Source: Annona cherimola
Lineage: Eukaryota; Streptophyta; Magnoliopsida; Magnoliales; Annonaceae
Assembly: GCA_030490835.1 (NCBI GenBank)
Contig: CM059972.1
Location: forward strand, 51,131,563-51,195,562
Direction: 5' to 3'
Length of the DNA stretch: 64,000 nucleotides
The position numbers and the translations under genes were made by a program. Numbering within the stretch: position 1 is the first letter of the stretch; the number at the start of each line of letters is the position of its first letter. Shown one piece after another: positions 44,270 to 56,018 of the stretch. The notes beneath the pieces are model-generated. The model made no database searches. It was not told the DNA's origin and worked only from the letters and a program-made list of their open reading frames with translations.

Positions 44270-45880
44270 TGATAACTCACAAAAATACGAGTTATCATGG
44301 CCTATTTTAGACTATTTTTGCGTGTTAGTCAAAGAGATTAGGTTTAGTTTTCATCCATTTAGCTAAATTTTCACTCGCTTTGTATTTTAGGAGCATTATG
44401 TAGTTTTTATGCATTTTTAGTATAAATTAGACATTTTTTTGTTCATTTATTTAGTTTCATTCATTTTTACAGGAAAGACGGAGAATTACAAGCACATGAG
44501 CAAGTCGAAGAATGAACAGAGCCAAGTGAAGAAGCAGGTAGGTTGGCGCCCAGGCGCCACCCTACATGCCTAGCCAGAAGTTCCAACACCTCACACAACA
44601 TATTGCATCCAAGGAGTTTGTGCCTAGGCGCCACTTCATTAACATGTAGACACGCCTAGAAGACTTTTTAGGTCAAAAGTTTCCAGAGAGTTAGGGCCTA
44701 GGTGCCAAGGCATGAACTCTCAGGGTATTCAAAAAGGTTTCAAAGTCACTCAGCACACAGAGAGTTGGCGTCTAGGTGCCAGATGGGGGCGCCTAGGCGC
44801 CACTATGCAACCATACGCGTGGGTTTCTGCTCATATGATGTGCAAGCTACCAAAATAAATAAATCACTTAGGGCTGTGTGTAGAGGGGAGTCTCGAAGAG
44901 TTACAAAGGGAGACTAGATTAAGGAGAGGCGTGGAGAGAGCAGCTAGAGGGCTGCACAAAGAAGGAAAATGACTCGTTTCCATCGCAAGCAGAAGAGGAG
45001 ATCCGATCTCGTTGGTGGAAGCTTCCGAGATTCCGTTTTCTCTTTCCTTTCGCTTTCCTTTTCTCTGTGTTCTTGGCGATGACTGTAACTTGATTTTAAT
45101 GGGAATTTAAGTCATGTTAATGAGCTAAACCTTCCTATGGTGGGATATATGTAGGATTTGAATTCATAGCTTATGATATTTGGTTTTCTATGCTTGAATT
45201 GATAATATAGTTGTGTTGTGACTTGTGTTACTTGAGATTACCCTTATATATCATGCTTAATGCGTTTACAAGCTTTGCAACCTTGTGGATTGATCTAATA
45301 TTCAGATTCATGCTTGGAAAAGTGGGATTTGAATAAGATCCATATATAAGGCACAGGTATTCTAGCTCTTGTTGTGTTGGATGTTAATATGGATAGGAAT
45401 ATACCTATTAATCCTGTGTAATCTCGATTAGGTTATGTGGTTATCAACCTTGTTTTACTTGTGTGCATGGGAACATAGCACATAGCTAAAACTTGGTTAG
45501 GTTTGTATGTGTTGGAAGACATATATGTATATGAATGAATCTAGATTATTAATCTTTGCACAACTAACTTAATTGGGACCAAATGACATAGCTATGATTC
45601 AATGATTTCATATTCCCACCTATCTTAATCATCTCAAGGCAATCTCGGCAATATCCACCCTACCTTGGTCATTTACTCTTTTCATAGTTTAGTTTAATTC
45701 AGTTCTTTGATACAACTTCTCCTTCACTTTACCAATTCACTTAGACAATAGAGATTTAAGGTGTTAAACCGTTTAACATAATCCTCATGGAAACAATACT
45801 CTACTCACTCTTTATTACTTGATCGGCACGTATACTTGCGTTAAAATGAGCATTTTAATAGACATATACGCAACTCGTCA
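44270..45880 (+). repeat. Athila-like element 5' LTR
   Basis: 1,611 bases. Contains the 14-bp palindrome at 44788-44801 and related GGCGCC pairs at 44545-44565. Where the 3' LTR has a TATA box (52634-52642) this copy reads an A-rich AATAAATAA, so its promoter may be weakened. The last 800 bases are nearly identical to the 3' LTR, with differences mostly C/T and G/A. Confidence 0.88.
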
Positions 45881-45886
45881 AGTTTT

Positions 45887-45904
45887 TTGCGCCGTTGCCG
45901 GGGA
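45887..45904 (+). promoter_or_regulatory. Primer-binding site, tRNA-Asp type
   Basis: TTGCGCCGTTGCCGGGGA, complementary to the 3' end of plant tRNA-Asp with one mismatch. tRNA-Asp priming is typical of Athila-type elements. Confidence 0.75.
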
Positions 45905-46022
45905 TTGGTTTAAACTTAGTACCTAACAATTTCAGTCGTCTTCTGTGAACGTGTATATATTATACATAGTTTTTCTTTTCTTTCTTTTCTTTTGATAAAA
46001 TTCTATTTCAGGAGTCTTTGTT

Positions 46023-46957
46023 TTGCAATTTTCATTGGCTTCAAATACTTACCAATGGCTAAATGCAAAATTTTCAACACCAAGCACTAACAATTTCCAT
46101 GGGTTTAATGACGCACTGGCACCCTCAGATCAATTCGCAAGTTTTGATTATCAAATGCAGGGAATGGATAATTCTTATTCAACTTACTGCGATCTATGTG
46201 GAGGCAAAGGACATTTGTTAATCCAATGCATATATTATTCAGCGTCTGTGGGCTATTATGAGCATTCAAATGATACACAGGACTACCATGGAGACTTTTA
46301 ATCAAGAAATATGATGCCTTTCGATTGTCCAACACAGGAAATTGAGGAGCCATCACCACCTGAAAGCAAGCCATCTTTGGAAGACATGTTCATGCAATTT
46401 ATGCAACATCAGATGCAATTTAATGAGAACATGCAGAAGCAGGTGGACCAATTGCCTACCGCAATCCAAGGTCGGCATCAAGAACAGTCTTCTAGTCATA
46501 TTTAAGAAATTTCAGAAGAAGACGAGTTGGAACAGGGCTGCGAAGTCACTCCGAGCATTAATGAAGATACATCAATCGATGTGATAGAGCAACCTGTACC
46601 TCAATTCATTCTTGAACAATTGGCCGAGCCAATGAAAAACTAGGAAGCAGGAGAGAAAATTGATGAAGAAATAGAGGTTGATATATTGGAGAAAGTTAAA
46701 AATTGTCATATCAACATACCTCTAATTTGTCTTCCTAAAATTCAGGTGCAGTAATACTTAAGTGATCAATGCATAGCCTTGGAAATCAGCTTTTGAAGCC
46801 ATTAATAATTCAAGACCCTGAGGAACAACTCTTCTATAGTCTCTATGAAATTCAAAGAATGAAGCGAACAGATCCGTTTGAAGAGGCTAGGAAGAGGTCT
46901 GAACTTCCAGTGAACAATCCGCATAAAAGGAAGTTCAATAGAGCGGGAATTGGCTAA
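46023..46957 (+). pseudogene. gag: Athila-like gag remnant
   Basis: Open pieces at 46023-46301, 46311-46505 and 46769-46957. The first has a zinc-knuckle-like CDLCGGKGHLLIQC (about 46189-46230). The second has the helical segment SLEDMFMQFMQHQMQFNENMQKQVDQL, typical of Athila/Tat gag after the knuckle. Stops separate the pieces and no protease, RT or integrase follows. Probably a truncated gag; the last piece is not identified. Confidence 0.55.
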
Positions 46958-49388
46958 TCATAATGGGACGTAGGGCTGAAGACGATAAATTTAGAGCTGA
47001 AGGGGAGGCAACCCATTACAGTTTTTAATTTTTAATCCAAGAATAAAGCAGCTATCTCCCAAGGCAAGGAAGGACAGAATTATCATTCTCAAATATGGAC
47101 TTTCAATCCACTTTCAAGTTGATAAATAATGAAATCAAGGAGTTTCAAGTTTATATTCATCATTCAAGACAAGACAATGCAGTTGGACTGAGGCCACGAC
47201 CTCAATTTTTGGTGCCCTCGCGCTAAGTTTTTGCAGAAGAACATGTTGCTGCAAATAGGAATCAGAGAAATGGCGCTCCGGCGCCATGATCCGGTGCCCC
47301 GACGCCATATTTTTTCAAGGAAATAACATGTTGCAACTTTTGGATCAGCAAATCGGCACCTAGGCCTCAATTTTTGGCGCCCCGGCGCCACCTCCTTGCC
47401 AGCATAAAGCAAAAATAGCAAAACACGAGTTTTCAGCATGCCAACTTCAACTGGCCATAACTTTTGATCCCAGAGGAGTTATGGGAGCTACCACATATCA
47501 ACGGAAAGCATTTTTCGAGCCTGTCAACATGAAAACCATGGTTTTCTTAGATGATATCATTTTCAATATCAAAATCCTCCATCTTTTCATATTTTGGGTC
47601 GTTGAAGTCCTACGCGATTTCTCTTGCTGCTTTTAGTATATCACCTATTTTATTAATTTAAGTAAAAGGCGTGCAAGTGGGTGGTTTGCATTTTTCATAT
47701 ATTTGCGGGCATGTGGATGTGTTGCTTGTGGGTAACTTTTTGGTTCAAGTTGTTCCATTTTTTGTTGTGGCTAAGGGTTTAAATAGTGGGGGAGGAGTTT
47801 ATGAACTGCACTTGTGGTATCAATCATATGGCTTGAAACTTGAGTTGAATTGTCTGAGAAGAGCTTTTATGGAATATATTTGGGGTGTAGACTCCTGGAC
47901 ATTTGACCTTACAATGCACTTTTCAATATTGTGCTGCTCGTTCTTCCTTCTTCCTATTGGTGATGTCGTTCTCAACCATTCCCAACCAATGTGAGGCTTA
48001 CTAACTTGGAGAATCTAATAGCAGCCCAAGCCCGGTTTCTAAGCTGTCCAATCGGGCTATGGAGGTGCACTTTCAAAGACTCATGGAGGATCGACAGATT
48101 GATATGAATGCTTTACCACCATTCCCATCGACATCTCCCGAGTTCTGAGCCTATTTTTGTCAATCTACACATCAACCTGGTAAAGAAAGTGAGCGCGACG
48201 ACGACGACTCCTCCACATCAGACACTTAGGGAAGTACCTGTCCTTTCTATTTTATATTCCTTTTGTATTTATTTATCAGTCTATGATCATGTAGGTTTCA
48301 TGTAGTTGCATGCATTGAGGACAATGCATCCCTCAAGTTTGGGGGGAAGTATAATTCCTTTTGGTGTGTTTTGATTCATATCTTGTATACATGTGTTAGA
48401 TTGCATATCATGTCAAATTTTGTCTGTGAAAATTGTCTTGTTTCAATCCATTTTGATGAAATATGTGCAAGGTTGAGAAAAACTTTAACTTGAAATCGTT
48501 TTCATGAAAAATCGGAAATTTAGGCTAAGGACTATGTGTTAAGGAAATTTACAAGTAACATGTGAATGAATTGGACTAAATCTCATAATACATTATTATA
48601 ATTCAATTTCATGTTAATCTTTTCAACTGAAATGATAAGAACTGAGTTAAACAAATGTTAACCATGTGCTTTAAGGGAATTAATGGTCTCGAAAATGGTA
48701 ATACTTTACGAAATTTTCTTGCATGTTCAGTATCTCTACCAAATTATCGGAATAATAAAAAGGGGGCGACTGACCTAAGCTGAGTAACCAGGACTTGGCA
48801 TCAACAAATGTCAAGGTTTGTGTAAAAAGGCAAAGAAAAGTTACAGTAATAACGCTTTAAAAAGAAAAACTCTCCCCAAATACCCTGAAATATGGTGAGG
48901 GGAGCCAAAAAAAATTAAAAAAAGAGAGATCTCCGAATATCCTGAAATATTGTGAGGAGAGTTTTAAAATAAGTTTGGGGGAGGAAAGAACGTGTAGTCA
49001 GGCAAAATGGAATCCAGTGAATGATTACCATGTTCTTTGACCAGTCAGTTCAGCTTAAACCATGGTTCACCTATTTTGTATTGATCTTCTAACAAGTTTC
49101 TTTTGATCAAGAGGAAGATTAATATGTTTGAATTATTACTTTGTACTAGAATTATTATAATCTACATGTGACTTGGTTTGCGAATGAAAAATGAATATGC
49201 ATGTCCTGTTTTGAGAAATGGATGATTTTTTAAGTTAGATTATTTTTTATCGTGTTGAATAGAGAAATGGATTGATAGAAGCATAATGGGAAGCAGGTTG
49301 AGTTGACGGAGTCCAAATTCATTTATTCATTCATTCATTGTGTTTCCCTGTGTTGCTCGAGGACTAGCAATATTTAAGTTTGGGGGTG
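46958..49388 (+). other. Athila-like internal region, non-coding
   Basis: No supported gene; the frame 47671-47994 has no recognisable motif. Seen instead: GGCGCC palindromic groups at 47270-47395, three AAGTTTGGGGG tracts (about 48336, 48971 and 49376), of which the last abuts the 3' LTR, and two successive similar hairpins at about 48872-48904 and 48927-48961. The AAGTTTGGGGG tracts look like repeated polypurine tracts. Confidence 0.55.
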
Positions 49389-49687
49389 TGATAACTCGTA
49401 AAAATACGAGGTATCATAGCCTATTTCAAACTATTTTCGCGTGTTAGTCCAAGAGATTAAGCATAGTTTCCATCTATTTAGCTAAATTTTCACTCGCTTT
49501 GTATTTTAGGAGCATTATGTAGTTTTTATGCATTTTTAGTATAAATTAGGCATTTTTAGTTCATTTATTTAGTTTCATTCATTTTTACAGGAAGGACGGA
49601 GAATTACAAGCATGCGAGCGAGTCGAATGATGAACAGAGCCAAGTGAAGAAGCAGGTAGGCTGGCGCCCAGGCGCCAACTAGTGGCG

Positions 49688-52358
49688 TGTGAAACCTCGA
49701 TCTTAAACACGTATATAAAACCCTAGGATTGTAAAACCTAGGTAATGTATTAATAAAATATATTCATGAGTATGAAAATATGCGTATTAGAGGTTAAAGA
49801 AATGCAATTATGGGATTAAACCACGTGAATAGTGCATGTGAATAGTAGCCGAGGTGATTAAGAGTTATTCACTTAGATTAAATTAATCACAAAAAGACAA
49901 AAAGGGAGATTTAATCACTACAGGACCAAATAGCAATACTTTTTGATATTTTAATAGAATTTCGGATTTTAGTGAAAAATTGAAGAAAAATTCATAACTT
50001 GCAATCCGGACGTCGGATTGAGATAAAAAAAATTTATGGATGGCCAAAATATTATGATGATCATGATGAATGGTTTAAGATTTGATAAAAATCATGAATC
50101 AATGGTCAAGATGAAATGTCATTTGGAGATCAAAAAGTAGCTCTACTTTTCATTAATTATAAATTTGACTTTTTATTAAATTTAAATAATTAAAAATAAA
50201 AATAATTAATGAAAATCAGAGCTACAGCATGGGTGTGAAGGTGTAGGGGGAGCCTTTTGACCAAAATCCAATGGCCCAAATTAATCCTCATCAAAAATCA
50301 ACGGCTAGGATTGAATTAGCTTAAAATAAATAATTTTAATAAATTAAAAAATCAAGAAAATTAGGGCTGCCATAAGGGGGCATGAACAGTAGCTAGGGTG
50401 AGCTGCAAATGGCTCAAAGCACCTTTTGAAAATTAGAAAAAAATACATTTACAATTTAATACCTCAAGCAAAGGGGGTAAATTCCAATTTGATGAAAAAT
50501 AAAAAACTATAAATAGGGGGCAAGGGTGAACGTCCAAAGGCACAATCCAGCTCTATTTTGAGCAGAAAAAATTCCTTGCCAAGCCAAAGAAGAGGAGGAG
50601 AGAAAATTAGAGAGAGGAAGTGTGAGAAGAAAAGGGATATCTCCACTTCGGGTAAGTGATTTATATTCAAATTTATTTTGGATATTAAGTAAGGTAAAAC
50701 CATGCTTAGATAATGTCTAAGCATGAGGAAATAAGTATAGTTATAATGCTTAATTGGAAGTATGCCAAAACATCAAAATTTTGGAGCAAAGATAGAGCAT
50801 TCGGGAAAATAACATAAGATATATGTAAATAATGCTCCAAAATTGATAAATGATTATTTGGGATGAATGATTATGATAAATATGATGTTGGAATCATGAT
50901 ATATTAATCTCATAATTTTTGGAATTAAAGATTATGCATAAGTGAAATTATGTTAATTTTTAGTATAATAAGAAAATAATTTAATTAGCCAAGTTAAGGA
51001 TGATAAATTCAAAATTTATGAATTTTCTATGATATACTAAATGAGAACTATGTCATGGTATTTTTTATTTTTTGAACCCATGAGCAGTAACCCACGTCGC
51101 TGTGAACAGTAACCTCGGGTGAACAGTAAACGTAAACAGTACCATGAACAGTGATCGTGACTAGTAATTTGCTACAGTATATGCTACAGTGACATCAACA
51201 GTAACTATGAATAGTAAACAGTGTGATTTTGGGAAATTTTGAGATTTATTTTTATAAGGATGTATGGATGGAATTTTTAAAGATTTATGGATAAAAATCC
51301 ATATAAGAAAATAATGACCAAGTATTTTTTAAGATTAATCTCTATAAAAATGAGGTAATGAATTATTATAAAGCATGCATGGGAAGCAATCTAAGACATG
51401 AAATGATATAGATAAAATATCATTTTTACTTGTATAGAAAAAGAAAAGGAAAAGGTGGACGACACAGACTGAGGAGGTAAGCAAGCTATATGCTTTCTAA
51501 AATATTTCTAAATGATTGCAAATTTTTTTGCTTATGTGTTTTATGAATTAAATTTAAGGATGATCATTCCTATAATGCTTTACCTAAAATGATTGCTAAC
51601 TACTTGTTAAATTACTTTCTAAATGATTTATCAAGTTTTATGGAGCATGTCATGCCGGCATATGTATGTATGAACATGGTGCACAAGGAAGAGGCTTTGG
51701 TAGAGGTAGTAAGCGGATCAAAAGGTCCCCCTTCAATATTGTCCAGTCGCAAGGGCTGTGTGCCAGTGGCATCCTCCCAGAGGTTGGAGGCACAAGGAAA
51801 GTCATAAATGAATGAATGCATTGCATTCTCATGAAATGCATGAAAAGATTTCTGTCCCATTGGTAATTGATCACTTGGTAAGTGTCTCCTACCAAATGGG
51901 GAGAAATACATTTGAATAAAAGGAAAGCGTTTACTTGCCAAAGAAAAAGGCTTGCTTACTGAGTATTATTACTCATATGTGTTTTCAAAATGACAAACAG
52001 GCTATGGAGCTGGCTTATAAAGGATGGCAGGTAGAAATGACCTACAAATTTAATTGCAGTTCTATGTATGCGTCCAAAGGGACAAATGTATGATAATCAT
52101 GTTGAAGACATGTTTTATGAATATTACAAATTAGATTGTACTTATGTGAGTTATTTCAATAAAAAGAAGATATGAACAGTTTTATGATGATATGGATGAG
52201 TCTATTATGAATAAAGTATATGCTTAAGGGACGAATGAAAAAAAAATTGGACGAGATCCAATTAAGAACTCGCCGCGTGATCAAGGCAACAATCCTGACT
52301 CACATTTACCAATCGACAAGATCCCGGAGTAAGGCTTCTAGGCACCTTGGTTCGGGCC
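49688..52358 (+). mobile_element. Family C LTR inside the Athila-like 3' LTR
   Basis: Starts TGTGAAACCTCG and resembles, in the forward direction, the complete copy at 37999-40421 along its length. It ends near 52358 with TTCGGG, missing or blurring the final GGCGCCACA because the host LTR also has GGCGCCAC there. TGGCG (49683-49687) would be the target site; the second copy could not be separated. Contains a TATA box (50508-50516), the ACAGTAA array (51086-51222), the GGATC/GGTCC module (51715-51728) and the hairpin (51960-51975). Confidence 0.8.
50508..50516 (+). promoter_or_regulatory. TATA box of family C LTR
   Basis: TATAAATAG in the position where inverted copies also have a TATA-like word (near 39580 and 8685). 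Likely LTR promoter. Confidence 0.6.
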
Positions 52359-52633
52359 GCCACCCTAAATGCCTAGCCAGAAGTTCCAACACCTCACACA
52401 ATATATTGCATCTACGGAGTTGGTGCCTAGGCGCCATTTCATTAACATGCAGACACGCTCAGAAGAGTTTTTAGGTCAAAAGTTTCCAGAGAGTTGGCGC
52501 CTAGGCACCAAGGCATGAACTCTCAGGACATTCAAAAAGCTTTCAAAGTCACTCAGCACACAGAGTTGGCGCCTAGGCGCCACTACGCATCCGTATGCAT
52601 GGGTTTCTGCTCATATGCTGCGCAAGACACAAA

Positions 52634-52642
52634 TATAAATAG
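52634..52642 (+). promoter_or_regulatory. TATA box of Athila-like 3' LTR
   Basis: TATAAATAG downstream of the GGCGCC palindrome group; altered in the 5' LTR copy. Confidence 0.55.
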
Positions 52643-53638
52643 ATCTCTTAGGGCTTGCTGCGGAGGGGAGTCTTAGAGAGTTACGGAGGGAGACTAGATT
52701 AAGGAGAGGCGTGGAGAGAGCCGCATAAAGAAGGAAAAAGACCCGTTTCCATCGCAAGCGGAAGAGGAGATCCGATCTCATTGGTGGAAGCTTCCCAGAT
52801 TCAATTTTCTCTTTCCTTTTCTCTATGTTCTTGGCGATGACTGTAACTTGATTTTAATGGGAATTTAAGTCATGTTAATGAGCTAAACCTTCCTATGGTG
52901 GGAGATATGTAGGATTTGAACTCATAGCTTATGATATTTGGTTTTCTATGCTTGAATTGATAATATAGTTGTGTTGTGACTTGTGTTACTTGAGATTACC
53001 CTTATATATCATGCTTAATGCGTTTACAAGCTTTGCAACCTTGTGAATTGATCTAATATTCAGATTCATGCTTGGAAAAGTGGGATTTGAATAAGATCCA
53101 TATATAAGGCACAGGTATTCTAGCTCTTGTTGTGTTGGATGTTAATATGGATAGGAATATACCTATTAATCCTGTGTAATCTCGATTAGGTTATGTGGTT
53201 ATCAACCTTGTTTTACTTGTGTGCATGGGAACATAGCACATAGCTAAAACTTGGTTAGGTTTGTATGTGTTGGAAGACATATATGTATATGAATGAATCT
53301 AGATTATTAATCTTTGCACAACTAACTTAATTGGGACCAAATGACATAGCTATGATTCAATGATTTCATATTCCCACCTATCTTAATCATCTCAAGGAAA
53401 TCTCGGCAATATCCACCCTACCTTGGTCATTTACTCTTTTCATAGTTTAGTTTAATTCAGTTCTTTGATACAACTTCTCCTTCACTTTACCAATTCACTT
53501 AGACAATTGAGATTTAAGGTGCTAAACCGTTTTACACAATCCTCGTGGGAACGATACTCTACTCACTCTTTATTACTTGATCAACATGTATACTTACATT
53601 AAAACGAGAATTTTAATAGACATATATGTAGCTCGTCA

Positions 53639-53891
53639 GAACCCAAGTCACAAAGGGTGTGAGCTCGGAAGAGTGGAGCAGGGGAGGTTGCCCGAACAAC
53701 TATAAAATCTTTGCCTATTGCTGTGGTTTGCATTTCTGATTTTATTACTTTATTTCTCTTCATATTATTCATTTGTTTCATTAAAGGGATTAAATTAAAA
53801 AAGGGAAAAAATTTCTGTTTTAAGTGAAAATTTCAAAATACCCAATTCACCCCTTTCCTCTTGGGTAATAGCCATAAACTCGGGACCAACA
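53639..53891 (+). repeat. SIR1 3' LTR, last part
   Basis: Begins with the duplicated GAACC and continues the SIR1 LTR to ACCAACA at 53891, matching the end of the 5' LTR at 27694. Confidence 0.9.
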
Positions 53892-54051
53892 GATTGCCTG
53901 TGTTTTATTACGTTATTTCTCTCCATATTTTCTGCTTGTTTCATTAAGGAGATTAACTCTAAAAGGGGAAAAATTTATGTTTAAGTAAAGAATTTTAAAA
54001 TACCCAATTTACCCCTCCCCTCTTGGGTAGTTGTCATAGTCGAGACCAACA
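53892..54051 (+). repeat. SIR2 5' LTR, last part
   Basis: Begins with the GATTG copy of the target site and continues the SIR2 LTR from 25999. It ends ACCAACA at 54051, before a primer-binding site TGGTATTAGAGC at 54054-54065. Confidence 0.85.
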
Positions 54052-54099
54052 AGTGGTATTAGAGCAGGTTTTTGAGTTTAAACCAAAGAGATCTTACAA

Positions 54100-55951
54100 A
54101 TGGCATCCCAACAAACTTCCACCCCTGCATTCGCCGAAGGCCAATCATATTTACAAGGCCACCTCTTTTTTATGGGAGTAACTTCGGTTACTGGAAGTTA
54201 AGAATGAAATAGCTCATCATGGCTACGGATATTGATTCTTGGATTGCCATCCAAGACGATGTTGCGCTACCTATTGATGAAAGAGTCTCCACATGGTCTG
54301 AGGAGGAAGTTAGAACTGTAAAAAGCAATGCCAAAGCCATGAATTCCCTCTTTTTTGCTCTCACTACATCCGAATATGATAGGGTATCCTCATGCCAAAC
54401 CATAAAAGAAATATGAGATACACTAACATCTATCTATGAGGGAACTTCTCAAGTCCAAGGGACGAAAAGAAATGTTTTGATTGGAGAGCTAGAAAGCTTT
54501 AAAATGTTTGAGACAGAAAATATTTCTGAAATATTTACAAGATTTTCAAAAATTACTAATGCTCTAAAAGGTCTTGGGAAATCTATTTCTAAATCTGAGC
54601 AGGTTATGAAGATTCTAAGGGCGTTACTTGAATCATGAACTCCCAAGATCACGGCCATTGAAGAAGCAAAGGACCTAAAGACACTAAGGCTAGAAGATCT
54701 TATCGGCTCACTCATGTCACATGAGTTGATAAAGAAGAGGAACGAGGAGCAAAACAAAGGCAAAAGAGCAATCGCCTTGAAGGCTGCACAAATTTTAGAT
54801 GAGTCCACCTCATCTTCTTAAAACAACAATGAGGAGATTGCTTTACTCACAAGAAGATTCAGAAAGTTTGTGAGAAAAAGAAAGAACTTCAAAGGTTTCA
54901 AAAAAGAAACTTGAAGGAGAAAAAGAATGAAGCAACAAAGTACTATCGGTGTGGAGGAATGGGGCACATGCAAGCCCAATGTCCCACACCCAAGAAGAAC
55001 AAGACAAGGGAACAACGAGAAAAAAAATACCGAGGCGAAAACCGAAAATTTCAAAAAGCTAAAGGAAGAGGGATGTACGTCAATGAGGAGATGTCCACAA
55101 CTAGCAGCTCATCAAATGAAGATAAGAGGCTGCAAATTGTGCAAGAATATGTTGCACGACCATAATAGAGGAAGATAACAACCTTTATCTCGCTAAAACA
55201 GAATATTTGGAAGGACAAACTAACTCAACAAACTGCACAAGTAGTGAAGAGGTAACATCTAAATCGAAAACTCATTCTATTTTCTCTTCCACAAATGAAT
55301 GTCTCAAATGTGCTAAATTCGAAGAACTACAACAAGCATATGATTCATTGTATGATGAAATAAAGAAGTTGGGAAATAAATTCACAATAAAGAAAATACA
55401 ATATGATTCAATAATTATTGTGAATGGAAAACTTATAGAAAAAGTTGACCACCTAACCAATGAAAAGAATACTTTGACAAATGAGGTGGAAAGACTAAAG
55501 AAAGAAAATGAATTATTGAATGAATTATTATTTAAGTTCTCTAATCCAGGGGAAAGCATCAAAATGTTTCTAAACATGACCGTCCAAAACAATAAAAGAG
55601 GACTTAGGTACTCTACATTTGAGAAAGGAGAATGTAGCAAATTTAATGCTCCAAAGACTTTAAAAAAACCAAGCAAAACCCATCTATACTAAACCGAAAA
55701 TGAATCATGTTGCTTGGACCAAAAGACCAATTTGGAAACCATCCACTACATGGATTCCCACTCTAAGACTTCCGGGGGCATGTAACTTTTGCAACAAAAT
55801 GGGACATAAGATTTATCGATGCAAAATAAGAAAATTGTACAACTTTGGTGCAAAACTGGTTTGGGTACCAAAGAGCATTGGATTTGTGCCTTCCAAGATA
55901 GAACAACGTAGATTCTAATAACTCACTAACCCAAATAGACCCATAAAATGG
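54100..55951 (+). pseudogene. gag: SIR2 gag, decayed
   Basis: ATG at 54100 (MASQQTSTPAFAEGQS). A frame change lies near 54145-54180, with stops at 54414 and about 54636 and near 54820-54920. Open pieces at 54219-54416, 54911-55165 and 55207-55692. First knuckle reads YYRCGGMGHMQAQC (first Cys changed to Tyr), coiled-coil region 55320-55560, second knuckle CNFCNKMGHKIYRC at about 55783-55824. Ends PIKW before the GT...AG spacer. Confidence 0.85.
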
Positions 55952-55992
55952 GTACCAAAAAGATAAGTTTTACATGATTTTATTTTTTACAG
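55952..55992 (+). other. SIR2 gag-pol junction: 41-nt GT...AG spacer
   Basis: Begins GTACC, ends TTTTTTACAG. Removal joins KW to VCLKEKANN in frame. Length differs by 6 nt from SIR1 and by 4 nt from SIR3. Confidence 0.6.
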
Positions 55993-56018
55993 GTATGTCT
56001 TAAAGAAAAGGCCAACAA

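Larger units (their letters stand above)
44270..53638 (+). mobile_element. Complete non-autonomous Athila-like element
   Basis: LTRs at 44270-45880 and 49389-53638 (the latter with a family C LTR inside), both TGATAACTC...CTCGTCA. Target duplication GAACC at 44265-44269 and 53639-53643, perfect. Primer-binding site for tRNA-Asp at 45887-45904, polypurine-like tract before 49389. The 3.5-kb internal region has gag-like remnants but no RT or integrase, so movement would have needed another element's enzymes. Confidence 0.88.
49389..53638 (+). repeat. Athila-like element 3' LTR, interrupted
   Basis: LTR parts 49389-49687 and about 52359-53638, with a family C LTR between. Together about 1.58 kb, similar to the 5' LTR. 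Holds GGCGCCTAGGCGCC at 52568-52581. Confidence 0.85.
26000..53891 (+). mobile_element. SIR1, Sirevirus-type Ty1/copia element with post-pol ORF, host of four insertions
   Basis: LTRs: 26000-27694 and 42835-44269 plus 53639-53891. Target duplication GATTA/GATTG. Order: gag, protease, integrase, RT, RNase H, an extra ORF, polypurine tract, 3' LTR. Solo LTRs sit at 30108, 33029 and 37999 and an Athila-like element at 44270. The element belongs with Sireviruses by its gag (RPRLFDGSNFGY-type start, coiled-coil, two knuckles), its doubled polypurine tract and its post-pol ORF; this assignment is from family knowledge. Decay is mainly by nonsense point changes. Confidence 0.85.
24610..56018 (+). 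mobile_element. SIR2, Sirevirus-type Ty1/copia element, split by SIR1 and cut by SIR3
   Basis: The 5' LTR starts TGTTGGAATT at 24610 and runs to 25999, is interrupted by SIR1 (26000-53891), and resumes at 53892 to end at 54051. A primer-binding site (TGGTATTAGAGC) follows at 54054-54065, then a decayed gag (54100-55951) and the first bases of pol. At 56019 it is cut by SIR3 in the opposite direction; the rest of SIR2 lies beyond the right edge. The SIR1 target site inside this LTR reads GATTA before and GATTG after, one mismatch in 5. Confidence 0.8.

Noticed and set aside
45887..45904. tRNA-like GCGCCGTTGCCGGGGA as part of a tRNA gene
   Set aside because: Only the 3' acceptor complement is present, directly after an LTR; it is a primer-binding site.
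47671..47994. 107-codon frame in the Athila-like internal region
   Set aside because: Hydrophobic low-information product, no motif, no second copy to compare.
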